Source: Amycolatopsis sp. WAC 01376 (GTDB taxonomy: Bacteria; Actinomycetota; Actinomycetes; Mycobacteriales; Pseudonocardiaceae). From it: DNA of 64,000 bases. The stretch is taken from positions 1,240,001-1,304,000 of the forward strand of contig NZ_QHKL01000001.1 in the NCBI RefSeq assembly GCF_003947415.1, in the 5' to 3' direction. Under the pieces are notes generated by a model, which saw nothing but the letters and a program-made list of their open reading frames with translations, was not told where the DNA came from and ran no database searches. This document shows positions 45,701 to 55,170 of the stretch, piece after piece. Numbering within the stretch: position 1 is the first letter of the stretch; each line of letters opens with the position of its first letter. The position numbers were made by a program, and so were the translations under genes.

Positions 45701-46291
45701 TTATTCCTCCGAAGAGCCGAAGGCAGATTGCGCTGTTGTCACGCCGACCCAGCGTTCCGCCTTCATCCCCACCGCCCGCGCACCGTCCACATTGGACTGT
45801 CGATCGTCGAAGAACAGGCAGTCGGCCGGTTCGGCGCCGAGTTCGGCGAGCAGGATCCGGTAGATCTTCGCGTCGGGCTTCATGCAGCCCAGGTCACCGG
45901 AGAAGAGCTTCACGCGGAACAGGTTCGCCCACTCCTGCTCGCGTACCCAGCGTCCGAAGGTCGACGAAGCGTTCGAGAGCAGCGCGAGCGCCGCGCCGGC
46001 TTCGTGCAGTCCTTCCAGCAGATCGAGAACATCCGGTTCGACGTGCGTCCAGCCGGTGACGTCGATGCTGGTCAGCTCGTCGGCGAAGGCCTTGTCGACC
46101 GGGTGATCCAGCGCGCGGCCGACGCTCTGCCAGTACTCGAGATCCGTGCCGCCGGAGTCGTACCGGACCCGTTCGGCCCAGTAGTGCGGTTCGAAGTCGG
46201 CGACTTCGCGGTCGAAGGCCTTGGCCAGTGTGGGCAGCGCGTCGGTGTGCGCGCTGATGACGTCGCCGTAGTCGAAGACGATCCAGTTCAC
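45701..46291 (-). CDS. HAD-superfamily hydrolase
   Basis: A 196-residue phosphatase-like protein. Motif I appears as IVFDYGDVIS, where the second Asp of the usual DxD is replaced by Gly-Asp. Motif II is LALLSNASS, motif III the Lys of GCMKPDAKIY, motif IV LFFDDRQSNVDGARAVGM. It resembles epoxide-hydrolase-N-terminal-type HADs (G-1-P phosphatase like). GTG 46291 lies two bases after the threonine aldolase stop, so the two are co-transcribed. Confidence 0.9.
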   Translation of the reverse strand: MNWIVFDYGDVISAHTDALPTLAKAFDREVADFEPHYWAERVRYDSGGTDLEYWQSVGRALDHPVDKAFADELTSIDVTGWTHVEPDVLDLLEGLHEAGAALALLSNASSTFGRWVREQEWANLFRVKLFSGDLGCMKPDAKIYRILLAELGAEPADCLFFDDRQSNVDGARAVGMKAERWVGVTTAQSAFGSSEE

Positions 46292-46293
46292 GG

Positions 46294-47322
46294 TCAGCCC
46301 CCGGTCTTGATGCGTTGAAGGGTTTCTTCGATGTCGGCCGCCGAGAGGTCCCGGTGCGCCACGAAGCGGATCCTGCCCGAACTGGGCAGCGTCCGGATGC
46401 CGAGTCCGGCCAGCCACGCCAGCCGTCCTTCGAGGTCGGGCGCGGTGACCTGCACGATGTTGGTGTCGGGAGTGTTGACCTCCCAGCCGTGCTCGGCGAG
46501 CCCGGTCGCGAGCCGTGTGGCGTTCTCGTGGGTCTCGGCGAGGTCGCCGACGCGGTCCAGCGCGACCATGCAGGCCGCGGCAAGCACACCGCCTTGGCGG
46601 ATGCCGCCGCCGAGCATCTGACGCATCCGCCGCGCCTTCTCGACGAACTCCGGGCTGCCCGCCACCACCGAGCCGACGGGTGCGCCGAGCCCCTTGGAGA
46701 AGCAGGCGGAAACGGTGTCGACGCCGACCGTGAGCGCCGCGGGCGGGACCTCCAGCGCGACGGCCGCGTGCCAGAGGCGGGCGCCGTCGAGGTGCACGGT
46801 CAGCCCGGCCTCCTTCGCCACCGCGACGAGTCGCGCGTGCTCGTCCGGCGGGGTGACGGCGCCGCCCGCGGAGTTGTGCGTGTTCTCCAGGCACAGCAGC
46901 GGGGTGTGCAGCGCGTAGTACGGCCCGCGCGGGTTGCCGATCGCGGCCGAAAGCGATTCGGGCGTCGGCCGTCCCGGCCCGCCGTCGTGCTCCAGCGGCT
47001 CCGGCATGCCACCCGCGAGCCAGGCGGCGGAACCGAGTTCGTCGGTGATCACGTGTGCGCCGCGCGGCGCGAGGAACCGGTCGCCACGCTGGAGATGGAT
47101 GCTCAACGCGATCAGGTTCGCCATGGTCCCGCTCGGCGTCCAGAGCGCCGCGGGCATGCCGAGCAGTTTCGCGGCGCGCTGTTCCAGTGCGCCGACGGTC
47201 GGATCGCCGTCGAGGACGTTGTCGCCGACCTCGGCATCCGCCATCGCCTGGCGCATGACGTCGTCCGGCCGGGTCACGGTGTCGGAGCGGAAATCGATCA
47301 ACGGGAGAGAGCGCGAGGTCAC
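46294..47322 (-). CDS. Low-specificity L-threonine aldolase
   Basis: A 342-residue PLP enzyme cleaving L-threonine to glycine and acetaldehyde. DFRSDTVTRPDDVMRQAMAD is the family N-terminus, followed by GDPTVGALEQRAAKLLG, LCLENTHNSAGGAV, HLDGARLWHAAVALEV and the PLP Lys in SACFSKGLGAPVGSVVAGS. ATG 47322 is used. It is divergent from the sigma factor and followed by the HAD hydrolase. Confidence 0.95.
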   Translation of the reverse strand: MTSRSLPLIDFRSDTVTRPDDVMRQAMADAEVGDNVLDGDPTVGALEQRAAKLLGMPAALWTPSGTMANLIALSIHLQRGDRFLAPRGAHVITDELGSAAWLAGGMPEPLEHDGGPGRPTPESLSAAIGNPRGPYYALHTPLLCLENTHNSAGGAVTPPDEHARLVAVAKEAGLTVHLDGARLWHAAVALEVPPAALTVGVDTVSACFSKGLGAPVGSVVAGSPEFVEKARRMRQMLGGGIRQGGVLAAACMVALDRVGDLAETHENATRLATGLAEHGWEVNTPDTNIVQVTAPDLEGRLAWLAGLGIRTLPSSGRIRFVAHRDLSAADIEETLQRIKTGG

Positions 47323-47457
47323 GGTACGATCACATCACATCGTCGGGCCCGCCATGAATCTCCTCCCCGGCTGGTCCCCCGCGCCCGCTCATGCAACCGT
47401 GGACGCCCCCGGTTCCGTCCTACCCACCGACGAGGCAAGAGCGGAGACAAAACCCGC

Positions 47458-47976
47458 GTGAACCAGCGCGACGAACAAGAGTTCGCGGAGTACTTCGCCG
47501 CGAAGCGGGACTCCGTGCGCAGGACCGCGTACATGCTCTGCGGTGACTGGCATCGCGCGGACGATCTCGCGCAGACGGCGTTCGTCGCGCTGCACCGGAG
47601 GTGGAAGAAGATCAGAGAACGGGCGGCGACCGACGCCTACGTGCGAAAGACGCTGGTCAGGGCGGCCATCGACGAGTCGAGGCGGCCGTGGCGGCGGGAG
47701 TGGCAGACCGAAGAGCTGCCCGAACCGCCGCAGGACGGCTTCGACCTCGGCGAACAGGTCGTCACCAGGGAAGACCTACTGGCCGCGTTACGCGAAGTGC
47801 CCCCGAAGCAGCGGGCCGTGCTGGTGCTGCGGTTCTTCGAGGGGCTCGACGTCGGAGCGGCGGCGAAGGCTCTCGGGTGCAGCGAAGGAAACGTGAAGAG
47901 CCAGACCGCGCGAGGGCTGGCGAACCTCAGGCAGGTCATGGAGAAGGAGGAGGTGGCACGGGATGGACGAGAATGA
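47458..47976 (+). CDS. ECF sigma factor, SigE family
   Basis: A 172-residue sigma-70 family protein of the actinobacterial SigE/ECF41-neighbour type without extra domains. Region 2 is EYFAAKRDSVRRTAYMLCGD and WHRADDLAQTAFVALHRRWK, region 4 is LREVPPKQRAVLVLRFFEGL and CSEGNVKSQTARGLANLRQV. GTG 47458 is used. It overlaps by 14 bases a gene for a single-pass membrane protein that is its likely anti-sigma partner. Confidence 0.92.
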   Translation: MNQRDEQEFAEYFAAKRDSVRRTAYMLCGDWHRADDLAQTAFVALHRRWKKIRERAATDAYVRKTLVRAAIDESRRPWRREWQTEELPEPPQDGFDLGEQVVTREDLLAALREVPPKQRAVLVLRFFEGLDVGAAAKALGCSEGNVKSQTARGLANLRQVMEKEEVARDGRE

Positions 47977-48667
47977 TCTGAAGGCGTTGTTCCGTGACGC
48001 CCCCGGCGACGCGCCGTCGCCGACCTTCGACACTTCCGACGTCGTCCGCGCCTCCAAACGCGCCACTGCCCGACGCCGAAACGGTATCGCGGTGGCCTGT
48101 AGTGCGGTGGTTTTGGTCTTGGCCGGAGCGGGCATGTTCGGCGTGCTCGGCGGAACCGACCTCCAGCTGGGGAGCGGGGCCAAATCCGATCAAGAAGCGG
48201 CGACCGCCGGGCAACCCGGGGCCGCGTCCGCACGTCCTCTTGACAGCGGGGACCCCTCGAACTTCTCGAACCCGCCGCCTCAGCAGGGGGGCGACGGGCC
48301 AGAGAGGACCGGCCGGATGACGGCCGAAGGCACCTACGGGTGCGACCAGGTGGACCGGGAGCTCGCCACCGCCCTCGCTGGCGAGCTCCCGGTCCCCGTG
48401 GATGTCGCCAAGTCGACGCCCGGCGACATCTGTACGACGGGAGCCAGGTCCGCGGGGTTCCAGGTGCCCGGCGGCACCGTCTCCGCCACGGTCTTCCCCG
48501 CGGGCGCGGCCATCCCGTCGCTGCCGACCGGCGCGTCCAGCGCGCAGCGGATCACCGGCAAGGGTTCCCTGGTGGTCGTGGTGAGCCTCGGTGACGGCTC
48601 GGGCGGGCCCGCCTTCTCCGAGCCCGAGGTCGACAGGCTTGTCGGCGTGCTCGCCGCCCGGTACTGA
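47963..48667 (+). CDS. Single-pass membrane protein, probable anti-sigma partner
   Basis: A 234-residue protein with a cytosolic helix (MDENDLKALFRDAPGDAPSP), one membrane span (IAVACSAVVLVLAGAGMFGV, ~42-61), a Ser/Pro/Gly-rich stalk and an extracytoplasmic domain with two cysteines (YGCDQVDRELATALAGEL, GDICTTGARS). This topology and coupling to the sigma gene fit an anti-sigma factor. There is no zinc-binding HxxxCxxC motif, so the assignment rests on context. Confidence 0.7.
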   Translation: MDENDLKALFRDAPGDAPSPTFDTSDVVRASKRATARRRNGIAVACSAVVLVLAGAGMFGVLGGTDLQLGSGAKSDQEAATAGQPGAASARPLDSGDPSNFSNPPPQQGGDGPERTGRMTAEGTYGCDQVDRELATALAGELPVPVDVAKSTPGDICTTGARSAGFQVPGGTVSATVFPAGAAIPSLPTGASSAQRITGKGSLVVVVSLGDGSGGPAFSEPEVDRLVGVLAARY

Positions 48668-48692
48668 GTCGGTCCTGGCAAAATAGCCCGCC

Positions 48693-49286
48693 ATGACCGT
48701 CGCAGCGACAACGCCGAAGGGTGAGCGACGCCGTGCCGAGCTCATCGAGGCCGCCGCGTCGTTGCTGGCCGAGGGCGGATTCGACGCCGTGCGGCATCGT
48801 GCGGTCGCCGAACGCGCCGGGCTGCCGCTGGCCTCGACGACGTACTACTTCGATTCGCTCGACGAGCTCGTCACCGCCGCCGTGGAACACCACGCGAAGG
48901 TGGAATTGGAGACCGGACGGCAGCGCCTCGACGAGCTGGCGACCCGCAACCGCGGTGTCGAGGCCACCGTCGATCTGGTGCTGGACATGCTCCTCGGGCC
49001 GCTTCGCCCGGATCGCGAGGCCGACGCCGAAGCGGTCCTCCTGCGCTACGAACGCCTCGTCGGGACAGGCCGTCGTCCGTACCTTCGGCCCCTGATGCGG
49101 ACGCTGTCCGCGCAGCTGTACGAGCTGCTTCACGAGATCTTCGCGCGCTCCGGCACCCCTGTGGACGCTGTCGAACTGGAGCGGCTGGTCGCCTTGGTCG
49201 ACGGCGCCGTGGTCAACGCGCTGATCGAGGTCGACCCGGAGCCGCGTGCCGCCGCCTCGCGCATGCTCCAGGCGGCCCTCGCCTGA
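48693..49286 (+). CDS. TetR family regulator
   Basis: A 197-residue regulator with RRAELIEAAASLLAEGGFDA, the HTH VRHRAVAERAGLPLASTTYY, FDSLDELVTAAVEHH, and a C-terminal LVALVDGAVVNALIEVDPEP. It follows the sigma/anti-sigma pair by 25 bases and ends at a palindrome before purB. The target is unknown; no neighbouring operator is evident. Confidence 0.9.
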   Translation: MTVAATTPKGERRRAELIEAAASLLAEGGFDAVRHRAVAERAGLPLASTTYYFDSLDELVTAAVEHHAKVELETGRQRLDELATRNRGVEATVDLVLDMLLGPLRPDREADAEAVLLRYERLVGTGRRPYLRPLMRTLSAQLYELLHEIFARSGTPVDAVELERLVALVDGAVVNALIEVDPEPRAAASRMLQAALA

Positions 49287-49289
49287 ACT

Positions 49290-49356
49290 CCGCGTTTCGT
49301 CCTCTGAATGCGGTGGTTCGCGACGCCAACTACCGCATTCAGAGGACGGAACGCGG
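49290..49356. terminator. Long hairpin between TetR and purB
   Basis: Arms of 25 bases beginning CCGCGTTTCGTCCTCTG, with one T/G exception in pairing, enclose a 17-base loop. It probably terminates the TetR transcript and ends 19 bases before the purB start, so it could also shape the purB leader. Confidence 0.75.
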
Positions 49357-49375
49357 GGCGGGTTAGTCTGGCCGC

Positions 49376-50806
49376 GTGACGGACAAGCCCCGCATCCCCA
49401 ACGTGCTCGCCGGCCGCTACGCCTCGCCTGAGCTGGTCGAACTGTGGTCCCCGGAACGCAAGGTCGTGCTGGAGCGTGAGCTCTGGCTCGCCGTGCTCCG
49501 CGCGCAGGCCGACCTCGGCGTCGAGGTGCCGGACGGTGTCGTCGCCGACTACGAACGCGTGCTGGAGCAGGTCGACCTCGACTCGATCGCCGCGCGCGAG
49601 CGGGTCACCCGGCACGACGTGAAGGCCCGCATCGAGGAGTTCAACGCGCTCGCCGGGCACGAGCACGTCCACAAGGGCATGACGTCGCGTGACCTCACCG
49701 AGAACGTCGAGCAGCTGCAGGTGCGGCGCTCGCTCGAGCTGGTGCGCTCGCGGGTCGGCGCGGTGCTCGCCCGGGTCACCGCGATCGCGGTCGAACACGC
49801 CGACACGGTGATGGCGGGCCGTTCGCACAACGTCGCCGCGCAGGCGACGACCCTTGGCAAGCGGTTCGCCACCGCCGCCGACGAACTGCTCGTCGCGTTC
49901 GACCGGCTCGAGAACCTGATCGAGCGGTATCCGCTGCGCGGCATCAAGGGCCCGGTCGGCACCGCGCAGGACATGCTCGACCTGCTCGGTGACGAGTCCA
50001 CTTTGGACGAACTGGAGTCGCGGGTCGCGGCCCACCTCGGCTTCGAGAACGTGTTCACCAGCGTTGGCCAGGTGTACCCGCGCTCGCTCGACTTCGACGT
50101 GCTGTCGACCGTGGTCCAGCTGGCCGCGGCGCCGTCGAGCCTGGCGAAGACGATCCGCCTGATGGCTGGCCACGAACTGGTCACCGAGGGCTTCAAACCG
50201 GGCCAGGTCGGCTCGTCGGCCATGCCGCACAAGATGAACACGCGTTCGTGCGAGCGGGTCAACGGGCTCGCCGTGGTGCTGCGCGGCTACCTTTCGATGA
50301 TCGGCGAGCTCGCCGGCGACCAGTGGAACGAAGGCGACGTGTCCGACTCCGTCGTCCGCCGGGTCGCGCTGCCCGACGCGTTCTTCGCGCTCGACGGTTT
50401 GCTGGAGACGTTCCTCACGGTGCTGGCCGAGTTCGGCGCCTTCCCGGCGGTCATCGGGCGTGAGCTCGATCGCTATCTGCCGTTCCTCGCGACCACCAAG
50501 GTGCTCATGGCCTCGGTCCGCGCGGGGGTCGGACGTGAAACCGCTCACGAGGCGATCAAGGAGAACGCCGTCGGCGTCGCGCTCGCGATGCGGGAGCAGG
50601 GACTCGCGGAGAACGACCTCCTCGACCGGCTCGCCGCCGACGAGCGCATCCCGCTCGACCGCGGTGAGCTGGACAAACTCCTCGCCGACCGGATCTCGTT
50701 CACCGGTGTCGCGCCCCGTCAGGTGGCCGCGATCGCGTCGCGCGTCGAGGGCATCCTGGAGCGTTTCCCGGAGGCGGCGAACTACTCGCCGGCCCCGATC
50801 CTCTGA
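49376..50806 (+). CDS. purB: Adenylosuccinate lyase
   Basis: A 476-residue lyase acting twice in purine synthesis (SAICAR and adenylosuccinate cleavage). Features are RYASPELVELWSPERKVVLE, HEHVHKGMTSRDLTENVEQL, MAGRSHNVAAQATTLGKRFA with the catalytic His, and the signature GSSAMPHKMNTRSCERVNGL. ATG is absent; GTG 49376 is the start. It stands alone among the scattered purine genes and is followed by a structured leader region. Confidence 0.97.
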   Translation: MTDKPRIPNVLAGRYASPELVELWSPERKVVLERELWLAVLRAQADLGVEVPDGVVADYERVLEQVDLDSIAARERVTRHDVKARIEEFNALAGHEHVHKGMTSRDLTENVEQLQVRRSLELVRSRVGAVLARVTAIAVEHADTVMAGRSHNVAAQATTLGKRFATAADELLVAFDRLENLIERYPLRGIKGPVGTAQDMLDLLGDESTLDELESRVAAHLGFENVFTSVGQVYPRSLDFDVLSTVVQLAAAPSSLAKTIRLMAGHELVTEGFKPGQVGSSAMPHKMNTRSCERVNGLAVVLRGYLSMIGELAGDQWNEGDVSDSVVRRVALPDAFFALDGLLETFLTVLAEFGAFPAVIGRELDRYLPFLATTKVLMASVRAGVGRETAHEAIKENAVGVALAMREQGLAENDLLDRLAADERIPLDRGELDKLLADRISFTGVAPRQVAAIASRVEGILERFPEAANYSPAPIL

Positions 50807-50809
50807 CCT

Positions 50810-50933
50810 GTGAGCAGCCCCACCACGGGGCGTTCACAGAGTGAGACGAAGTTACTCGATCGGGCGAAATGCCTAATCTCGATCGCTGAACCCGGAGCGC
50901 CAGGCCGCCCATGAGGCGGCCTGGCGTGTTTGT
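50810..50933 (+). promoter_or_regulatory. Structured leader with terminator before the amino-acid ABC operon
   Basis: Downstream of purB there are three stem candidates in about 120 bases. The first (50810-50839) pairs GCCCC with GGGGC between TGTGA and TCACA. The second pairs CGATCG with CGATCG (about 50857-50886). The third is a strong terminator: CGCCAGGCCGCC, loop CATGA, GGCGGCCTGGCG (50898-50926) followed by TGTTTGT. It may be the purB terminator, or an attenuator/riboswitch for the downstream binding-protein operon that starts at 50970. Confidence 0.6.
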
Positions 50934-50969
50934 ATCGCGCCTTGCGCGCCGAAACCCACGGAAGAAGCG

Positions 50970-51797
50970 ATGAGATCCACGCTGTCGAAATTCGTCGCCG
51001 TCGTCACGGCCGGAGCGGCCACCCTCGCCCTCGCCGCCTGCGGCTCCGGTGACGCGGGCGCGACCGCCCAGAAGCTGCGGGTCGGCACCCTGACCGACGC
51101 GCCGCCGTCCATCTACCTGGAGAACGGCACCTTCACCGGCTACGACAACGAACTGCTGCGCGACATCGCGAAGCGCGAGGGCTTCGAGGTCGAATTCGTC
51201 GGCACCGAGTTCGCCGGCCTGCTGGCCTCCGTCGCCACCAACAAGTTCGACATCGGCAGCTCCACGATCTCCACCACCGAGGCCCGTAAGAAGACCGTCG
51301 CGTTCAGCAACGGCTACAGCACCGGGTTCACCACGATCCTCACCAAGAAGGGCGCGTCCCTCAAGGACGTCGGCGCCTTCAACGGCAAGCGGCTCGGCGT
51401 CGTGCAGGCGTCGGTGCAGGACGACTTCGCCACCGGCAAGGTGCCCGGCGCCAACGTCGTGCGCTTCCCCGACTACAACGCGGGTTTCGCGCAGCTGAAA
51501 GCGGGCAGCCTGGACGGGTGGGTCGTGCCGAAGGACATCGGGCAGAAGTACATCGATCAGAATCCGGGCGTGCCGCTGGAGTTCGGCTACACCGTCGAGA
51601 CCAAGGACACGCCGTCCGCGTTCGCCGTCCGCAAGGACAACAAGGAACTGCTGAAGAAGCTCAACGACGGCCTCGCGAAGGCCGTGGCGGACGGCACCGT
51701 CGCCCGCCTGCACGCTCAGTTCTTCAAGACCGAGCCGCTGCCCAAGGAACTCGAAAAGGGCGGCCCCGGCCTGCCCGTCCAGAACGCGGGGATTTGA
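50970..51797 (+). CDS. Amino-acid ABC substrate-binding lipoprotein 1 (family 3)
   Basis: A 275-residue periplasmic-binding-type lipoprotein with signal and lipobox TLALAACGSG (Cys near residue 25). The core has LRVGTLTDAPPSIYLENGTF, TGYDNELLRDIAKREGFEVE, DIGSSTISTTEARKKTVAFS and GFAQLKAGSLDGWVVPKD. It is about half-identical by eye to the next two proteins. It is first in a five-gene operon. Confidence 0.95.
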   Translation: MRSTLSKFVAVVTAGAATLALAACGSGDAGATAQKLRVGTLTDAPPSIYLENGTFTGYDNELLRDIAKREGFEVEFVGTEFAGLLASVATNKFDIGSSTISTTEARKKTVAFSNGYSTGFTTILTKKGASLKDVGAFNGKRLGVVQASVQDDFATGKVPGANVVRFPDYNAGFAQLKAGSLDGWVVPKDIGQKYIDQNPGVPLEFGYTVETKDTPSAFAVRKDNKELLKKLNDGLAKAVADGTVARLHAQFFKTEPLPKELEKGGPGLPVQNAGI

Positions 51798-51802
51798 AAA
51801 CG

Positions 51803-52576
51803 ATGAAGAAAACCTTGCTCGCCACGCTGGCCGCTGGGCTCGTCGCCGTCCTCGCCGCTTGCGGTGGCGGCGAGTCCGCCACCGAGAAGACCCTGCGCGT
51901 CGGGACGCTGAGCGACGCCCCGCCGAACATCTACGTCGAGAACGGCAACTACACCGGCTTCGACAATGAGCTGCTGAAGGCCATCGCCGCCAAGCAGAAC
52001 CTGAAGCTCGAGTTCGCCTCGACCGACTTCTCGTCGCTGCTCGGCCAGGTCGCGAACAACCAGTTCGACATCGGCAGCTCGGCCATCGCGCAGACCGACG
52101 AGCGCAAGAAGAACGTCGACTTCTCCAGCCCGTACAACTTCGAGGTCATGAGCATCCAGACCAAGGACGGCTCGCCGATCACCGACGAGAAGGCCTTGTC
52201 CGGCAAGCGGGTCGCGGTCATCCAGGCGACCGTCGGCGACAAGTGGCTGACCTCGACGGTGCCGGACGCGCAGGCCGTGCGCTTCCCCGGGTACGCCCCG
52301 GCGCTGGCCGCGCTCAAGAGCGGTGCCGTCGACGCCTACGTCCTCGACCAGGCGATCGCCGAGACGAACGTCAAGGACAGCGCCGACGTGAAGCTCAAGG
52401 TCGTCAAGTCCTTCACCACCGACGTGCCACACGGCTTCGCGGTGAAGAAGGGCAACACCGAACTGCAAACGAAGATCAACGAGGGCCTCAAGCAGGTCAT
52501 CGCCGACGGCACCTGGGTCAAACTGCACGAGAAGTTCCTGCCGACGGCGCCGGTCCCCGACCAGTTCAAGGCGTGA
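51803..52576 (+). CDS. Amino-acid ABC substrate-binding lipoprotein 2 (family 3)
   Basis: A 257-residue paralogue with lipobox VAVLAACGGG and the core LRVGTLSDAPPNIYVENGNY, FDNELLKAIAAKQNLKLEF, DIGSSAIAQTDERKKNVDFS and ALAALKSGAVDAYVLDQAI. ATG 51803 follows the first binding protein by five bases; TTG 51794 is also in frame. It is closest in sequence to binding protein 3. Confidence 0.95.
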   Translation: MKKTLLATLAAGLVAVLAACGGGESATEKTLRVGTLSDAPPNIYVENGNYTGFDNELLKAIAAKQNLKLEFASTDFSSLLGQVANNQFDIGSSAIAQTDERKKNVDFSSPYNFEVMSIQTKDGSPITDEKALSGKRVAVIQATVGDKWLTSTVPDAQAVRFPGYAPALAALKSGAVDAYVLDQAIAETNVKDSADVKLKVVKSFTTDVPHGFAVKKGNTELQTKINEGLKQVIADGTWVKLHEKFLPTAPVPDQFKA

Positions 52577-52584
52577 GGATCACC

Positions 52585-53367
52585 ATGAAGAAGTCACTCG
52601 CCGCCGTCGTCGGTGCTGCCCTCGTGGCGGTGCTGGCGGCGTGCGGCGGCGGCGAGAACGCGAGCGGTGACACGCTTCGCGTCGGCACCCTCAGCGACTC
52701 GAAACCCAACGCCTATCAGGAAAACGGCGTGTTCACCGGATTCGACAACGAGCTGCTGAAGGCGATCGCCGCGCACCAGAACCTGAAGCTCGAGTTCGTC
52801 TCCACGGAGTTCTCGGCCCTGCTGAGCCAGGTCGCGAACGGCAAGTTCGACATCGGCAGTTCCGGTATCTCGCAGACCGACGAACGCCGGAGGACGGTCG
52901 ACTTCTCGGCGCCGTACAACTACCAGTCACTCGGCATCGAGACCCGCGAGGGCGTCGGCATCACCGACGAGAACTCGTTGGCGGGCAAGCGGATCGGTGT
53001 CGTCCAGGGCACGGTGTCGGACAGCTGGCTGGCAGCCAACGCACCCGCCGCGCAGGCCGTGCGGTTCCCGCAGGACGCCGCGACGCTGGCCGCGCTCAAG
53101 TCGGGCGCGATCGACGGCGCGATCTTCGACCGGGCGACCGCCGAGGACTACGCGGCGAAGAACCCGGACGCGAAGCTCAAGGTGGTCAAGGCGATCACCA
53201 CGACCATCCCGCACGGGTTCGCCGTGAAGAAGGGCAACACCGAACTCGCGGGCAAGATCAACGCGGGTCTCAAGGCGGTCATCGCCGACGGGACATGGGA
53301 AAGGGTGCACCGTCGGTTCGAACCGAACGCGCCGGTGCCCGTGGAATTCAAGGCCGGGCAGAAGTAA
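52585..53367 (+). CDS. Amino-acid ABC substrate-binding lipoprotein 3 (family 3)
   Basis: A 260-residue paralogue with lipobox VAVLAACGGG and the core LRVGTLSDSKPNAYQENGVF, FDNELLKAIAAHQNLKLEF, DIGSSGISQTDERRRTVDFS and TLAALKSGAIDGAIFDRAT. Long stretches match binding protein 2 (for example NELLKAIAA, HGFAVKKGNTEL), so the pair arose by recent duplication. The permease begins directly after its stop. Confidence 0.95.
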   Translation: MKKSLAAVVGAALVAVLAACGGGENASGDTLRVGTLSDSKPNAYQENGVFTGFDNELLKAIAAHQNLKLEFVSTEFSALLSQVANGKFDIGSSGISQTDERRRTVDFSAPYNYQSLGIETREGVGITDENSLAGKRIGVVQGTVSDSWLAANAPAAQAVRFPQDAATLAALKSGAIDGAIFDRATAEDYAAKNPDAKLKVVKAITTTIPHGFAVKKGNTELAGKINAGLKAVIADGTWERVHRRFEPNAPVPVEFKAGQK

Positions 53368-54126
53368 GTGGACGACTTCCTCAACACGTTCCTGAACTGG
53401 GAGTACATCTGGGAGGTCTTCCCGGACCTCCTCGGGACCGGCCTGCTGAACACGCTGATCATGTCGGTGTTCTCGGCGCTGATCGGCACCGTGCTCGGCA
53501 TGGTGCTGGCCACGATGGGCCTGTCCAGCAAGGTGTGGCTGCGCTGGCCCGCCAGGGTGTACACCGACATCTTCCGCGGCCTGCCCGCGATCCTGACCAT
53601 CCTGGTGATCGGGCAGGGCGGCGGGATCCTCATCCCGTCGATGGCCAGGAACACCTACCCGCTCGGCATTCTGGCGCTCAGCCTGATCGCGGCCGCCTAC
53701 ATCGGCGAGATCTTCCGCGCCGGTATCCAGAGTGTCGAAAAAGGACAGATGGAGGCCAGTCGCGCGCTGGGCATGAGCTACACCAAGGCGATGACGCTCG
53801 TCGTCATCCCGCAGGGGGTGCGGCGGGTGCTGCCCGCGCTGGTGAACCAGTTCATCGCGCTGATCAAGGACTCCAGCCTGGTGTACTTCCTCGGCTTCCT
53901 CGCCGAGCAGCGTGACCTGTTCCGGATCGGGCAGGACCTCGCGGCCAACACCGGGAACCTGTCGCCGCTGGTCGCGGCCGGGTTCTTCTACCTGGTGATC
54001 ACCGTGCCGCTGACGCATCTGGTCAACTACATCGACAAGAAGCTGCGCACCGGCCGGAAGATCCGCGTCGATGACGACGGCGGCGATGTGGGCCTCCTGA
54101 ACAGCGGAAAGGTGCCGATGTCATGA
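53368..54126 (+). CDS. Amino-acid ABC transporter permease (HisM family)
   Basis: A 252-residue polar amino-acid permease: [57 protein letters not shown] and the EAA loop [37 protein letters not shown] is typical of the family. GTG 53368 abuts the upstream stop. One permease must serve three binding proteins as a homodimer. Confidence 0.95.
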   Translation: MDDFLNTFLNWEYIWEVFPDLLGTGLLNTLIMSVFSALIGTVLGMVLATMGLSSKVWLRWPARVYTDIFRGLPAILTILVIGQGGGILIPSMARNTYPLGILALSLIAAAYIGEIFRAGIQSVEKGQMEASRALGMSYTKAMTLVVIPQGVRRVLPALVNQFIALIKDSSLVYFLGFLAEQRDLFRIGQDLAANTGNLSPLVAAGFFYLVITVPLTHLVNYIDKKLRTGRKIRVDDDGGDVGLLNSGKVPMS

Positions 54127-54863
54127 CGACCGCCGTACGTTCTTCGAGCGTCGAACTCCGCGACATCCACGTCTCCTTCGGCACCCTCGAAGTGTTGAAG
54201 GGCGTGAATCTCAAGGTCGAGAAGGGCCGCACGACCTGCGTCATCGGGCCGTCCGGCTCCGGCAAGTCGACGCTGCTGCGCTGCGTGAACCGGCTACAGG
54301 AGCCTGATTCGGGTGACCTGCTGCTGGGCGGCGAGAGCGTCATCCGGTCCGATCCGGACGCGTTGCGTCAGCGGGTCGGGATGGTGTTCCAGCACTTCAA
54401 CCTGTTCGGGCACCGCAGCGTGCTGGACAACATCACCCTGCCGCTGCGCAGCGTCCGCAAACTCGGCAAGGCGGAGGCCGCGGAGATCGCGCACGCCCGG
54501 CTCGCCGAGGTCGGCCTCGCCGACAAGGCGCCGTACCGGCCGAGCGCGCTCTCGGGCGGGCAGCAGCAGCGGGTCGCGATCGCACGTGCGCTCGCCATGG
54601 AGCCCGAGGTCATGCTGTTCGACGAGGCGACCAGCGCACTGGACCCGGAGCTGGTCAAGGGTGTCCTCACCCTGATGGCGGGGCTGGCCGAGCGCGGCCT
54701 GACGCTGCTCGTGGTCACCCACGAGATGGGTTTCGCGCGCGGCGTCGCCGACGAGGTCGCGTTCATGGACGACGGGAAGATCGTCGAACAGGGAGCTCCG
54801 GAGGCGATCTTCGACGCTCCGCGGAGCGAACGGCTTCAGAGGTTCCTGTCGCAGGTGTTGTGA
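54123..54863 (+). CDS. Amino-acid ABC transporter ATPase (GlnQ/HisP-like)
   Basis: A 246-residue ATPase with Walker [15 protein letters not shown]-loop [11 protein letters not shown], signature [15 protein letters not shown], Walker [15 protein letters not shown] and H-loop [14 protein letters not shown] 54123 overlaps the permease stop as ATGA. It completes the operon. No further gene follows before a repeat-rich gap to 55420. Confidence 0.96.
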   Translation: MTTAVRSSSVELRDIHVSFGTLEVLKGVNLKVEKGRTTCVIGPSGSGKSTLLRCVNRLQEPDSGDLLLGGESVIRSDPDALRQRVGMVFQHFNLFGHRSVLDNITLPLRSVRKLGKAEAAEIAHARLAEVGLADKAPYRPSALSGGQQQRVAIARALAMEPEVMLFDEATSALDPELVKGVLTLMAGLAERGLTLLVVTHEMGFARGVADEVAFMDDGKIVEQGAPEAIFDAPRSERLQRFLSQVL

Positions 54864-55068
54864 GGGGGCTGCGGTTGATCCCCAGCCCGGACTCGGTGAC
54901 CGCCACGTTCGCTCCACAAGCACCAGCAGTCACAGCAGTTGCGCGCGGTCGTGGGAATGTCGTGAAGGGCCCCTTTGAGACGGTGAAGGTCTCAAACGCG
55001 GACTGGTATTTGCTTGCCCACACTTGACCAGGGCGAAGGTGAAGCGTCAGCGGCGGCGCGTTTCGGGT

Positions 55069-55107
55069 GTGGAGGATTCGGGACGTTGGACGTCCTGAAT
55101 CCTCCAC
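55069..55107. repeat. Internal hairpin A of composite element 1
   Basis: GTGGAGGATTCGGGACG pairs with CGTCCTGAATCCTCCAC around TTGGA. The central GGGACGTTGGACGTCC core is the shared mark of this hairpin family. Confidence 0.75.
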
Positions 55108-55170
55108 GCTCGGATCACACGACCACCTGGCCTGTGCGAGGGTGGCGGCTGAGCGTGTGCCGGGTGTTGA

